64,000 nt of DNA from the NCBI RefSeq assembly GCF_019468465.1, contig NZ_CP080519.1, positions 5,102,001 through 5,166,000 of the forward strand, in the 5' to 3' direction. Positions 27,393-34,524 of the stretch are shown piece after piece; the stretch's first letter is position 1, and the number at the start of each line of letters is the position of its first letter. Below the pieces are notes generated by a model, which ran no database searches, was not told the origin of the DNA, and was given only the letters and a program-made list of their open reading frames with translations. A program made the translations under genes and the position numbers. This DNA is from Amycolatopsis sp. DSM 110486. Lineage in GTDB: Bacteria; Actinomycetota; Actinomycetes; Mycobacteriales; Pseudonocardiaceae.

Positions 27393-28508
27393 ATGCAGTT
27401 CGGAATCTTCTCGGTGGGCGACGTCACGACCGACCCCACCAACGGCACCACGCCGTCGGAGCACGAGCGCATCAAGGCGATGGTCCGGATCGCCCTCAAG
27501 GCCGAAGAGGTCGGCCTCGACGTGTTCGCGACCGGTGAGCACCACAACCCACCGTTCGTCCCCTCGTCGCCCACGACGTTGCTCGGTTACATCGCCGCGC
27601 AGACGAAGACGATCACACTGTCGACGTCCACGACGCTGATCACCACCAGCGACCCGGTGAAGATCGCCGAGGACTTCGCGATGCTGCAGCACCTGGCCGA
27701 CGGCCGCGTGGACCTCATGCTGGGCCGCGGCAACACCGGCCCCGTGTACCCGTGGTTCGGGCAGGACATCCGCCAGGGCATCCCGCTCACCATCGAGAAC
27801 TACGCCCTGCTGCGCCGCCTCTGGCGCGAAGAGGTCGTGGACTGGGAAGGCAAGTTCCGCACCCCGCTGCAGGGCTTCACCTCCACCCCGCGCCCGCTGG
27901 ACGACGTGCCCCCGTTCGTGTGGCACGGGTCCATCCGCAGCCCGGAGATCGCCGAGCTCGCCGCGTACTACGGAGACGGCTTCTTCGCCAACCACATCTT
28001 CTGGCCGACCTCCCACTACCAGCAGCTGATCGGCTTCTACCGCCAGCGCTACGAGCACTACGGCCACGGCAAGGCCGACCAGGCCATCGTCGGGCTCGGC
28101 GGGCAGGCCTTCATCCGGCCGAAGTCGCAGGACGCGTGGAACGAGTTCCGGCCGTACTTCGACAACGCGCCGGTGTACGGGCACGGCCCCTCGATGGAGG
28201 ACTTCACTTCGCAGACGCCGCTGACCGTCGGCAGCCCGCAGGAGGTCATCGACAAGACGCTGACCTTCCGCGAGCACTTCGGCGACTACCAGCGCCAGCT
28301 GTTCCTCATGGACCACGCAGGCCTGCCGCTGAAGTCCGTGCTCGAGCAACTCGACCTGCTCGGCGAGCAGGTGGTGCCGGTGCTGCGCAAGGAGCTCGAG
28401 TCGATGCGTCCGGCGCACGTGCCCGACGCGCCGAACCACGAGTCGCTGAAGGCCGCGCGTGACGCTGAAGAAGCCGCCGAAGAAGCCGCTGCAGAAACCC
28501 GCGTCTGA
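27393..28508 (+). CDS. FMN-dependent luciferase-like monooxygenase, CE1758 type
   Basis: A 371-residue member of the bacterial luciferase-like (LLM) family. The TIM-barrel start FGIFSVGDVT, the GEHHNPPF segment and the phosphate-binding region DLMLGRGNTGPVYPWFG are typical. The pairing with the next gene, an FMN reductase, matches the known CE1758/CE1759 two-component arrangement, in which the reductase supplies FMNH2 for oxygenation. The C-terminal 30 residues are an Ala/Glu-rich tail (AEEAAEEAAAE). ATG at 27393 has GAGGAG upstream. The substrate is unknown. Confidence 0.92.
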   Translation: MQFGIFSVGDVTTDPTNGTTPSEHERIKAMVRIALKAEEVGLDVFATGEHHNPPFVPSSPTTLLGYIAAQTKTITLSTSTTLITTSDPVKIAEDFAMLQHLADGRVDLMLGRGNTGPVYPWFGQDIRQGIPLTIENYALLRRLWREEVVDWEGKFRTPLQGFTSTPRPLDDVPPFVWHGSIRSPEIAELAAYYGDGFFANHIFWPTSHYQQLIGFYRQRYEHYGHGKADQAIVGLGGQAFIRPKSQDAWNEFRPYFDNAPVYGHGPSMEDFTSQTPLTVGSPQEVIDKTLTFREHFGDYQRQLFLMDHAGLPLKSVLEQLDLLGEQVVPVLRKELESMRPAHVPDAPNHESLKAARDAEEAAEEAAAETRV

Positions 28509-28536
28509 ACCCCGTTTCGGAAAGAAGAAGGCAGAA

Positions 28537-29145
28537 ATGACCGCACGCACCATCGCCGTGGTCACCGCCGGGCTGAGCCAGCCGTCGTCCACGCGGCTGC
28601 TGGCCGACCGGCTGGCGGACGCGACGCGCACCGCACTGGGCCCCGACACCGTGGTCGAGGTGATCGAGCTTCGTGACACCGCCGTGGACGTCACCAACAA
28701 CCTGCTCACCGGTTTCCCCGGCCCGAAGCTGAAGGAAGTCATCGACACGGTGACGCACGCCGACGGTCTCATCGTCGTGACGCCGGTCTTCACCGCTTCG
28801 TACAGCGGGATGTTCAAGTCCTTCTTCGACGTCCTGGACAAGGAAGCACTCGAGGGCAAGCCGGTGCTGATCGCCGCGACCGGTGGTACGGAACGGCATT
28901 CGCTCGTGCTGGACTTCGCGTTGCGGCCGCTCTTCGCTTACCTGCGCGCGAATCCCGTCGCGACGGGCGTGTACGCCGCATCGTCGGACTGGGGCAGCGC
29001 GAACTCGACCGGCACGCTGCAGCGGCGCGTCGAGCGTGCGGCGGGCGAGCTGGCGGCGGCGGTCTCGGCCGCACCCGAGGCGAAGGCTTCGGACGAGCTG
29101 ACGTCGTTGCCGTTCGAGCAGCTGCTCGCCGGCGAGGGCTTTTAG
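28537..29145 (+). CDS. NAD(P)H-dependent FMN reductase, CE1759 type
   Basis: A 202-residue flavodoxin-fold reductase. The FMN phosphate loop is AGLSQPSSTRLLADRL near the N-terminus, the isoalloxazine-binding segment is VVTPVFTASYSGMFKSFFD, and AATGGTERHSL follows. ATG at 28537 is preferred over a GTG at 28459, which would overlap the monooxygenase by 50 bases and add an unconvincing Lys/Pro-rich leader. It stands 28 bases behind the monooxygenase and presumably supplies it with reduced FMN. Confidence 0.9.
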   Translation: MTARTIAVVTAGLSQPSSTRLLADRLADATRTALGPDTVVEVIELRDTAVDVTNNLLTGFPGPKLKEVIDTVTHADGLIVVTPVFTASYSGMFKSFFDVLDKEALEGKPVLIAATGGTERHSLVLDFALRPLFAYLRANPVATGVYAASSDWGSANSTGTLQRRVERAAGELAAAVSAAPEAKASDELTSLPFEQLLAGEGF

Positions 29146-29155
29146 CCGACAGTCC

Positions 29156-29196
29156 GTGAAGGGCACCTTGGAGGACTTCCCCAAGGTGCCCTTCAC
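29156..29196. terminator. Bidirectional hairpin containing the sigma-factor stop codon
   Basis: A perfect 16-base stem pairs 29156-29171 with 29181-29196 across a 9-base loop. It lies between convergent genes; the sigma-factor stop (29193-29195) sits inside the right arm. No T-run follows on either side, so it may work as an mRNA-end stabiliser or an intrinsic terminator of the actinobacterial tail-less kind. Confidence 0.75.
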
Positions 29197-30452
29197 TGCG
29201 TTTCGGGGGAGATTTCACTCAGGCGGCGGCGCAGGAAGCGGCGGTCGGCTTCGTTGCCGGCCAATGCGAGCGCCGCGCGGTACGCGTCCGCGGCTTCCTC
29301 GCGACGGCCGAGGCGGCGCAGCAGGTCGGCGCGCGTTGCGGGCAGCAGGTGGTAGCCGTCGAGGTCGCCCGCCATCGCGTCGACGAGCGCCAGGCCGGCG
29401 GCTGGGCCGTCGGCCATGGCGACGGCCACCGCGCGGTTGAGCTGCACGACTGGCGACGGCACGCGCTTCGCGAGTTCCCCGTACAGCGCGGCGATCTGCG
29501 GCCAGTCCGTGTCCGAAGCGGCAGGTGCGGCCGCGTGGCACGCCGCGATGGCCGCCTGGAGTTGGTACGGGCCGGGGGAGCCCCGGTGCAGTGCGGTGTC
29601 CACGAGGGCGAGGCCTTCGTCGATCGCCGCCGCGTCCCAGCGTGAGCGGTCCTGGTCTTCCAGCGTCACGAGCTCGCCGTCGTCGTCGAGCCGCGCGCTG
29701 CGGCGGGAGTGCTGGAGCAGCAGCAACGCCAGCAAGCCTTCGATCTCGGGCTCGTCGGGCATGAGCGTCAGCAGCGTCCGGGTGAGCCGGATGGCCTCGG
29801 AGCAGAGGTCGTGGCGCGCGGGCGCGTCGCCGGCGGTCGCGGCGTAACCCTCGTTGAACAGCAGGTACAGCACGCCGAGCACGGCCGCCGTGCGTTCCGG
29901 CAGCAGGTGCGAGGGCGGCACGCGGTAGGGGATGCCGGCTTCGCGGATCTTGCGTTTCGTGCGCACGAGCCGTTGCGACATCGTCTGCTCGCTGACGAGG
30001 AACGCGCGCGCGATCTCCGCCGTCGTCAGGCCGGCGAGCGTTCGCAGCGTGAGCGCGACGCGGCCGTCGAGCGGCAACGCCGGGTGGCAGCACGTGAACA
30101 TCAGCCGCAGCCGGTCGTCCTGCACGCCGCTGGGGTCGGCTTCGGGCTCGTCCGTCGGCGCCAGGGCGGCGACTTCACGCAGCTTCGCGGCTTCGGTCGT
30201 GCTGCGTTTGAGGCGCGTCAGGGCGTGGTTGCGCGCGGTGGTGGTGAGCCACGCCGCCGGCCGCCGGGGCACGCCGTCGCGCGGCCAGCGTTCCAGCGCC
30301 CGGGCCAGTGCCTCCTGCACGCACTCCTCGGCCAGGTCCCAGTCGCCCGTCAGCCGGATCAGCGTGGCCACCACGCGGCCGCCCTCCTCGCGGAAGGCGG
30401 CCGTGACCGCGGCCTCGACGGCTTCAGCGGCTTCGGCGGGGTTCGAGTTCAG
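29193..30452 (-). CDS. ECF sigma factor of the ECF42 (DGPF-linked) type
   Basis: About 419 residues. Sigma region 2 is seen in VVATLIRLTGDWDLAEECVQEALARAL, region 4 in LTLRTLAGLTTAEIARAFLVSEQTMSQRLVRTKRKI. A long helical C-terminal extension of about 200 residues (TPR-like; LLFNEGYAATAGD, YGELAKRVPSPVVQLNRAVAVAMADGP) is diagnostic of this group, which lacks a classical anti-sigma factor. No ATG, GTG or TTG occurs at the expected beginning; a CTG at 30452 overlapping the stop of the DGPF gene (CTGA) gives the right N-terminus and implies coupled translation. The next GTG would delete part of region 2. Confidence 0.88.
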   Translation of the reverse strand: MNSNPAEAAEAVEAAVTAAFREEGGRVVATLIRLTGDWDLAEECVQEALARALERWPRDGVPRRPAAWLTTTARNHALTRLKRSTTEAAKLREVAALAPTDEPEADPSGVQDDRLRLMFTCCHPALPLDGRVALTLRTLAGLTTAEIARAFLVSEQTMSQRLVRTKRKIREAGIPYRVPPSHLLPERTAAVLGVLYLLFNEGYAATAGDAPARHDLCSEAIRLTRTLLTLMPDEPEIEGLLALLLLQHSRRSARLDDDGELVTLEDQDRSRWDAAAIDEGLALVDTALHRGSPGPYQLQAAIAACHAAAPAASDTDWPQIAALYGELAKRVPSPVVQLNRAVAVAMADGPAAGLALVDAMAGDLDGYHLLPATRADLLRRLGRREEAADAYRAALALAGNEADRRFLRRRLSEISPETQ

Positions 30453-30805
30453 CTTTCTTCCCCGGCGAAGGGCCACAGCGGCCGGACCTCGACGGCTCCG
30501 TGCCGCGCGGACGGATGCTTCGCCGCGACTTCCAGGGCCTCGTCGAGGTTCTCGCACTCCAGCAGGTCGAAGCCGAGGATCTGCTCCTTCGTCTCCGCGA
30601 ACGGCCCGTCGGTCAGCAGCACCTCGCCGTCGTTCACGCGGATGGTGGTCGCCATGCTCGCGGGTCGCAGGCGCTGGCCCATCAGGCGCACGCCGCGGCC
30701 GTCCATCTCCTTCACCCACGCTTCGGTGGCCGTGTCCATCGGCTCGGACGGCAGCGGTTTCGACTCGTCGTGGCTCGTGCCGCAGATCAGCATCAGGTAG
30801 CGCAT
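30449..30805 (-). CDS. YCII-related DGPF-domain protein, ECF42 partner
   Basis: A 118-residue YCII-like protein with the name-giving motif LTDGPFAETKE, after the usual MRYLMLICG start and before a closing helix (ENLDEALEVAAKHP) and strand (GAVEVRPLW). Genes of this family sit beside ECF42 sigma factors and are thought to be their targets or sensors; here it is directly upstream and overlaps the sigma gene by 4 bases. The biochemical function of the family is not established. Confidence 0.9.
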   Translation of the reverse strand: MRYLMLICGTSHDESKPLPSEPMDTATEAWVKEMDGRGVRLMGQRLRPASMATTIRVNDGEVLLTDGPFAETKEQILGFDLLECENLDEALEVAAKHPSARHGAVEVRPLWPFAGEES

Positions 30806-30919
30806 CGGTTCGCCCCTTCTCTCTGGTGGTTTCCTACCGCGCCGGGGCGCGGGAGTCGAGGTGGTTCGTCTGTGCGACCACCGGGGACCGCCCAGACCGA
30901 CAGCGATGCGGGGAATTTT

Positions 30920-30941
30920 TAGTTAAGCATCTACTTGACTA
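30920..30941. promoter_or_regulatory. Imperfect palindrome before the ArsR gene
   Basis: TAGTTAAG-CATCTA-CTTGACTA: 7 of 8 arm bases match across a 6-base spacer, in a local AT-rich island 17 bases before the ATG at 30959. This is a good autoregulatory operator candidate for the ArsR-type repressor. Confidence 0.55.
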
Positions 30942-30958
30942 TTGGGCGTGGCGGGCGC

Positions 30959-31309
30959 ATGGTTAAGCACATGGTTGACCATCAGCTCGACCGGGTGTTC
31001 CAGGCACTCGCCGACGCGACCCGGCGCGAGCTCGTGGCGCGGCTGGTCACCGGACCCGCCGCGGTGAAGGAGCTGGCGCAACCGTTTGCGATGTCGCTGC
31101 CTGCCGTGATGCAGCACCTGCGGGTGCTCGAGTCGTGCGGGCTGGTGGCTTCGGAGAAGGCCGGTCGGGTGCGCACGTACCGGCTGGAGCCGGCGGGCCT
31201 GCGCCTGGCCGAGCAGTGGCTGGGCGAGCAGCGCACCGGCTGGGAACACCGGCTCGACCGTCTCGGTGGCTTTCTGACCGCCGACCGACAGGAAGGCAAC
31301 ACGTCATGA
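30959..31309 (+). CDS. ArsR-family transcriptional regulator
   Basis: A 116-residue winged-helix repressor (VFQALADATRRELVARLVTGPAAVKELAQPFAMSLPAVMQHLRVLESCGLV), without the cysteine metal-binding motif of metal sensors, so it belongs to the group paired with SRPBCC proteins. ATG at 30959 is preferred; ATG 30971 is an alternative, and the TTG at 30935 lies inside the palindrome. Its stop overlaps the start of the SRPBCC gene (ATGA). It probably represses its own two-gene unit. Confidence 0.9.
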   Translation: MVKHMVDHQLDRVFQALADATRRELVARLVTGPAAVKELAQPFAMSLPAVMQHLRVLESCGLVASEKAGRVRTYRLEPAGLRLAEQWLGEQRTGWEHRLDRLGGFLTADRQEGNTS

Positions 31310-31719
31310 CCGACGTCAAACATTCCACGTTCACTCTCGAACGCCGCTACCCCGCGCCGCCCGCGCGCGTGTTCGCCGCGTGGGCCGATCCGGCCGCGAA
31401 GGCGAGCTGGTTCGGCGGCAGTGAGCACTCGCTCGACTTCCGCGTGGGTGGGCGCGAGGTCAATCACGGCGGCGACCTCACGTTCACGTCCGACTATCAC
31501 GACATCGTCGACGGCGAGCGGATCGTCTACGCCTCGACGCTGAGCCGTCCCGACACGGTGACCACGGTGTCGGTCACCACCGTGGAGCTGGTCCCGGACG
31601 GCGCCGGCACGCGGTTGGTGCTCACCGAACAGGGCACGTTCCTCGACGGACACGAGGAGCCGGCGTGGCGTGAGCAGGGCACGGGTGACTGGCTCGACAA
31701 GCTCGGCGCGCAGGCCTGA
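31306..31719 (+). CDS. SRPBCC/AHSA1-like protein
   Basis: A 137-residue START/Bet v1-fold protein of the AHSA1 group: TFTLERRYPAPPARVFAAWADPAAKASWFGG at the start, the inner strand RIVYASTL, and the closing helix REQGTGDWLDKLGA. The cavity should bind a small hydrophobic ligand. ArsR-SRPBCC pairs are common in actinobacteria and may act as ligand-responsive units, but the ligand is unknown. Translation is coupled to the ArsR gene. Confidence 0.9.
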   Translation: MTDVKHSTFTLERRYPAPPARVFAAWADPAAKASWFGGSEHSLDFRVGGREVNHGGDLTFTSDYHDIVDGERIVYASTLSRPDTVTTVSVTTVELVPDGAGTRLVLTEQGTFLDGHEEPAWREQGTGDWLDKLGAQA

Positions 31720-31857
31720 TACCGGTTCGGGACCGCGGCCGATTCCGCGGTCGGTCCACTTCGGACGCGTGCGCCGATCCCGGGGTGATCCGGAGTTTCT
31801 CCGGGCGTCCGGTCCGTGAGCCAGGCACACTGGCTGAAACGGACAGGAGGGGGCCGC

Positions 31858-32631
31858 GTGGAACTCGGCAAACCGGTGAAGCAGGCGATCGCCGCGGTGG
31901 TGGGCGGCGTGCTGGTGCTCGTCGGGGTCGCGTTGCTGGTGCTGCCGGGACCCGGGTTGCTGCTGGTGCTCGCGGGACTGGTGGTGCTGGCCTCGCAGTT
32001 CCCGGCGCTGGAACGGTTCGTCGACCCGGTGCGCACGCGGGCGATGAAGGCCGCCGAGGACAGTGTGGCCTCGCCGCTGCGGATCGCGGGTTCCGTGCTC
32101 GCCGGCCTGGCGCTCTTCGCCGCCGGCATCGTGTGGGGCACGGTCGACTGGCTGCCGTTCAGCGGCTGGAGCACCGGGTCGAGCATCATCCTCTCCGGCG
32201 TCATCCTGTTCGCCCTGCTGATCTGGAGCTACCGGCGGGTCAAGTCCCGTGAGGGGGAGGCGCGTTCGGCGCCCGCCGGGCAGAATCCGGGTATGACCAC
32301 TTCGGACTCCCCGCAGGTGCCGGCCGCGATCCAGCAGTTCGTGGACGCCACCAACAAGGCCGACGCCGAGAGCTTCGTCGACGCCTTCACCTCCGACGCG
32401 TTCCTCGAGGACTGGGGACGCAAGTTCCACGGCCACGAAGGCGTGCTGAGCTGGAACGAAACCGACAACATCGGGGTCGGGGCGAACTTCACCGTGAAGG
32501 GCATCAAGCCCGGCAAGGGCGCGGACAACTACGTCCTCACGCTCGGCGTGAAGAGCAACCGCTTCAACGGCACCGGCACGATGACGATCGACCTGCGCGA
32601 GGGCAAGATCGCCAGCCTCGTCATCTCCTGA
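31858..32631 (+). CDS. PGPGW-type membrane protein fused to an NTF2/SnoaL-like domain
   Basis: A 257-residue single frame with two unrelated halves. Residues 1-140 form a small membrane protein: the helix VVGGVLVLVGVALLVLPGPGLLLVLAGLVVL carries the PGPG motif, and two more helices follow. From about residue 146 (MTTSDSPQVPAAIQQFVDATNKADAESFVDAF) a soluble NTF2/SnoaL-like domain begins, ending with the domain's last strands. GTG 31858 is chosen because AGGAGGGG precedes it; GTG 31816 is possible. An internal ATG at 32293 with its own -10 box could also yield the soluble domain alone, so two products are possible. Confidence 0.8.
   Translation: MELGKPVKQAIAAVVGGVLVLVGVALLVLPGPGLLLVLAGLVVLASQFPALERFVDPVRTRAMKAAEDSVASPLRIAGSVLAGLALFAAGIVWGTVDWLPFSGWSTGSSIILSGVILFALLIWSYRRVKSREGEARSAPAGQNPGMTTSDSPQVPAAIQQFVDATNKADAESFVDAFTSDAFLEDWGRKFHGHEGVLSWNETDNIGVGANFTVKGIKPGKGADNYVLTLGVKSNRFNGTGTMTIDLREGKIASLVIS
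32281..32286 (+). promoter_or_regulatory. Internal -10 box for the NTF2-like half
   Basis: CAGAAT lies 6 bases before an in-frame ATG at 32293, with no ribosome site between, the leaderless geometry seen at other starts in this window. It would produce the soluble NTF2-like domain separately from the membrane half. Confidence 0.4.
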
Positions 32632-32781
32632 CCCGCTGTTACCACGAACCCGAGGGCGTTCGGGAAGCCGGACGTCCGCGGGTTCGGGGGAGATGGGCCA
32701 CAGCGTTCGACTCAAGAGGCCGGTGGTTCTTTATCGTCCGCTCGTGGGCCATCTCGACGGGTTAACAGACTGCTGGGCTGC

Positions 32782-32787
32782 TAATCT
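32782..32787 (+). promoter_or_regulatory. -10 box of a leaderless promoter for the TetR gene
   Basis: TAATCT lies 7 bases before the GTG start at 32795, in place of any ribosome site. Confidence 0.45.
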
Positions 32788-32794
32788 CAGGCCC

Positions 32795-33466
32795 GTGAGC
32801 ACCGGTTTCCAGCGTGCCCGCCGCCCCGAGCAGGTCGAGGCCCGGCGCGCCACGATCCTCGCGACGGCCACGGCGATGCTGCGCGAACGGCCGGTCGCCG
32901 ACATCAGCCTTCGTGAGCTGAGCGATCGCGTCGGCCTCGCGAAGTCCAACGTGCTGCGCTACTTCGACAGCCGCGAAGCGATCTTCCTCGAGGTGCTCGA
33001 TGAGGTGTGGCGGCGGTGGCTGGACGTCGCCGCGCGGGCGCTCACCGTCGTATCGGTCGACGGCCCCGGCTTCGTGCGCGAGGAACGCGTGGCCGCGACG
33101 ATCGCCCGCACGCTTCAGGAAGACCGGCTGCTGTGCGAGCTGATCAGCTCCATGGCGTCGGTGCTGGAGCGCAACATCTCCGTGGACACCGCGCGCAGCT
33201 TCAAACACCGCGCGGCCGCCAACATCGACCGGCTGGCCGGGTTGGTGCGCGACGAAGTCCCGGAACTCTCACGCTCCGGCGCCGCGCACTTCGCGGGCGC
33301 GGTGTTCGTGATCGTCGCCGGCCTGTGGCCCTACGCCAACCCGACCGAGGCCGTCGCCACGGCCAGCGCCGAAATGGGCGTGGCCCCCGGCGCCGACCTG
33401 TTCGCGGAGAACCTCACCGAGGGCCTGGCGAACCTCCTGGCCGGTCTCGTCGCCCGACGTCGTTGA
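32795..33466 (+). CDS. TetR-family transcriptional regulator
   Basis: A 223-residue regulator with a typical N-terminal helix-turn-helix (ADISLRELSDRVGLAKSNVLRYFDSREAIFLEVL). The ligand domain (residues 75-223) resembles TetR proteins with the AEMG(V)AP ending of the TetR_C_17 type. GTG at 32795 is used because an apparent leaderless promoter precedes it. The 3' end overlaps the convergent NAD(P)-binding protein by 53 bases. Its target is not evident; the downstream convergent genes are possible. Confidence 0.88.
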   Translation: MSTGFQRARRPEQVEARRATILATATAMLRERPVADISLRELSDRVGLAKSNVLRYFDSREAIFLEVLDEVWRRWLDVAARALTVVSVDGPGFVREERVAATIARTLQEDRLLCELISSMASVLERNISVDTARSFKHRAAANIDRLAGLVRDEVPELSRSGAAHFAGAVFVIVAGLWPYANPTEAVATASAEMGVAPGADLFAENLTEGLANLLAGLVARRR

Positions 33467-34106
33467 GGTCGCGTGACTCCAGGATCCGGCGGGGGTAGCC
33501 GTCGGCTGCGACCGAGATCATCGCGCGCCCGAGCACCTCGGTCGTGATGAACATCGCCGGGAACCGTTGCAGCAGCGGGAAAAGCGGCGCTGTGACGCGG
33601 TAGATCCCACGGTACAGAGGCGTTTTCGACGTGATGCCGTGCTGTGGCTGGATGAAGCCGGGCCGGAACGCGTACGCGTCGAGCGGCAGCCGGGCCAGGG
33701 CGTTTTCCGTGGCGCCCTTGACCCGCGCCCACCGCACGCGGCCGCGTTCCGTGCTGTCGGTGCCGGCGCCCGAGACGTAGAGGAAGGTCGCGTTCGGCCG
33801 AGCTTGCGCGTAGGTGCGGGCGACGGAAAGGGTGAGAGCGTAGGTGATCCGCTCGTACTCCTCCGCCGGCATCCCGGCCGACGAGACGCCGAGGCAGAAG
33901 AAGCACGCGTCGTATTCCGCGAGCTCCTCGGCGTGCGGGCTCAGGTCGCCGAGATCTTCGGGCACCAGCTCGGTCACCTTCGGGTGCTGGGTGCCGGTCG
34001 CCGTCCGCCCGACGGTCAGCACCCGCTCCACCCGATCGTCCAGCAGACACTCCCGCAGCGCGCCCTGGCCGACCATCCCGGTCGCCCCGAACAGGACGAC
34101 CTTCAC
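33414..34106 (-). CDS. NAD(P)-binding NmrA/HTATIP2-like oxidoreductase
   Basis: A 230-residue atypical short-chain dehydrogenase with the Rossmann GATGMVGQGALR at the N-terminus, a mid-protein VSGAGTDSTERGRVRWARVKGATENAL containing the conserved Lys, and FRPGFIQPQHG. It starts with GTG overlapping the stop of the decarboxylase-like gene (GTGA). The usual catalytic Tyr of SDR enzymes is not evident (the YxxxK position reads WARVK), so it may be a redox sensor rather than an enzyme. Confidence 0.87.
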   Translation of the reverse strand: MKVVLFGATGMVGQGALRECLLDDRVERVLTVGRTATGTQHPKVTELVPEDLGDLSPHAEELAEYDACFFCLGVSSAGMPAEEYERITYALTLSVARTYAQARPNATFLYVSGAGTDSTERGRVRWARVKGATENALARLPLDAYAFRPGFIQPQHGITSKTPLYRGIYRVTAPLFPLLQRFPAMFITTEVLGRAMISVAADGYPRRILESRDLNDVGRRDRPGGSPGPR

Positions 34107-34501
34107 GCTTCACCCACCGGCAGCAGGCCGCGCTCGCCGAAGACCTTCTTCGCCACGGCGGTCGCGTTGAGCGCCTTCGGGAACCCGCAGTACCCCGCCG
34201 ACTGCAGCAGCGCCTCGACGATCTCCGCGGGCGTCAGGCCGACGTTCAGCGCCGTCCCGATGTGCAGCTCCAGCTGCGGCTCGCACCCGCCCATCGCGGT
34301 CAGCATGCCGATCGTCAGCAGCTGCCGGTCGCGCGGCACGAGCGCCGGCCGCGAGTAGATCTCCCCGAACCCCCACGACACGATCTGCCGCGCCATGTCG
34401 GGCGCGATGTCGCCCAGCCCGTCCAGCACCTTCTGGGCGCTGCCTTCGTTCACGGCGTTCATGGTGTCGAGGCCGAGTGCGTAACGCTCTTCTTCGGTCA
34501 T
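34103..34501 (-). CDS. Carboxymuconolactone decarboxylase/AhpD-like protein
   Basis: A 132-residue all-helical protein of the CMD family (DRQLLTIGMLTAMGGCEPQLELHIGTALNVGLTPAEIVEALLQSAGYCGFPKALNA). The segment before the central His lacks the CxxC of true AhpD peroxidases; a single Cys is at GGCEP and another at GYCGFP. It is more likely a gamma-carboxymuconolactone decarboxylase relative than a peroxidase. It is coupled by GTGA to the NAD(P)-binding protein gene, so the two may act in one catabolic step. Confidence 0.88.
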   Translation of the reverse strand: MTEEERYALGLDTMNAVNEGSAQKVLDGLGDIAPDMARQIVSWGFGEIYSRPALVPRDRQLLTIGMLTAMGGCEPQLELHIGTALNVGLTPAEIVEALLQSAGYCGFPKALNATAVAKKVFGERGLLPVGEA

Positions 34502-34524
34502 GCTCCGACCGTATGGGATCGGGG

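Noticed and set aside
29156..29196. Hairpin as a small RNA gene
   Set aside because: It lies exactly between convergent stop codons and has no separate promoter; a terminator or mRNA-end function explains it.
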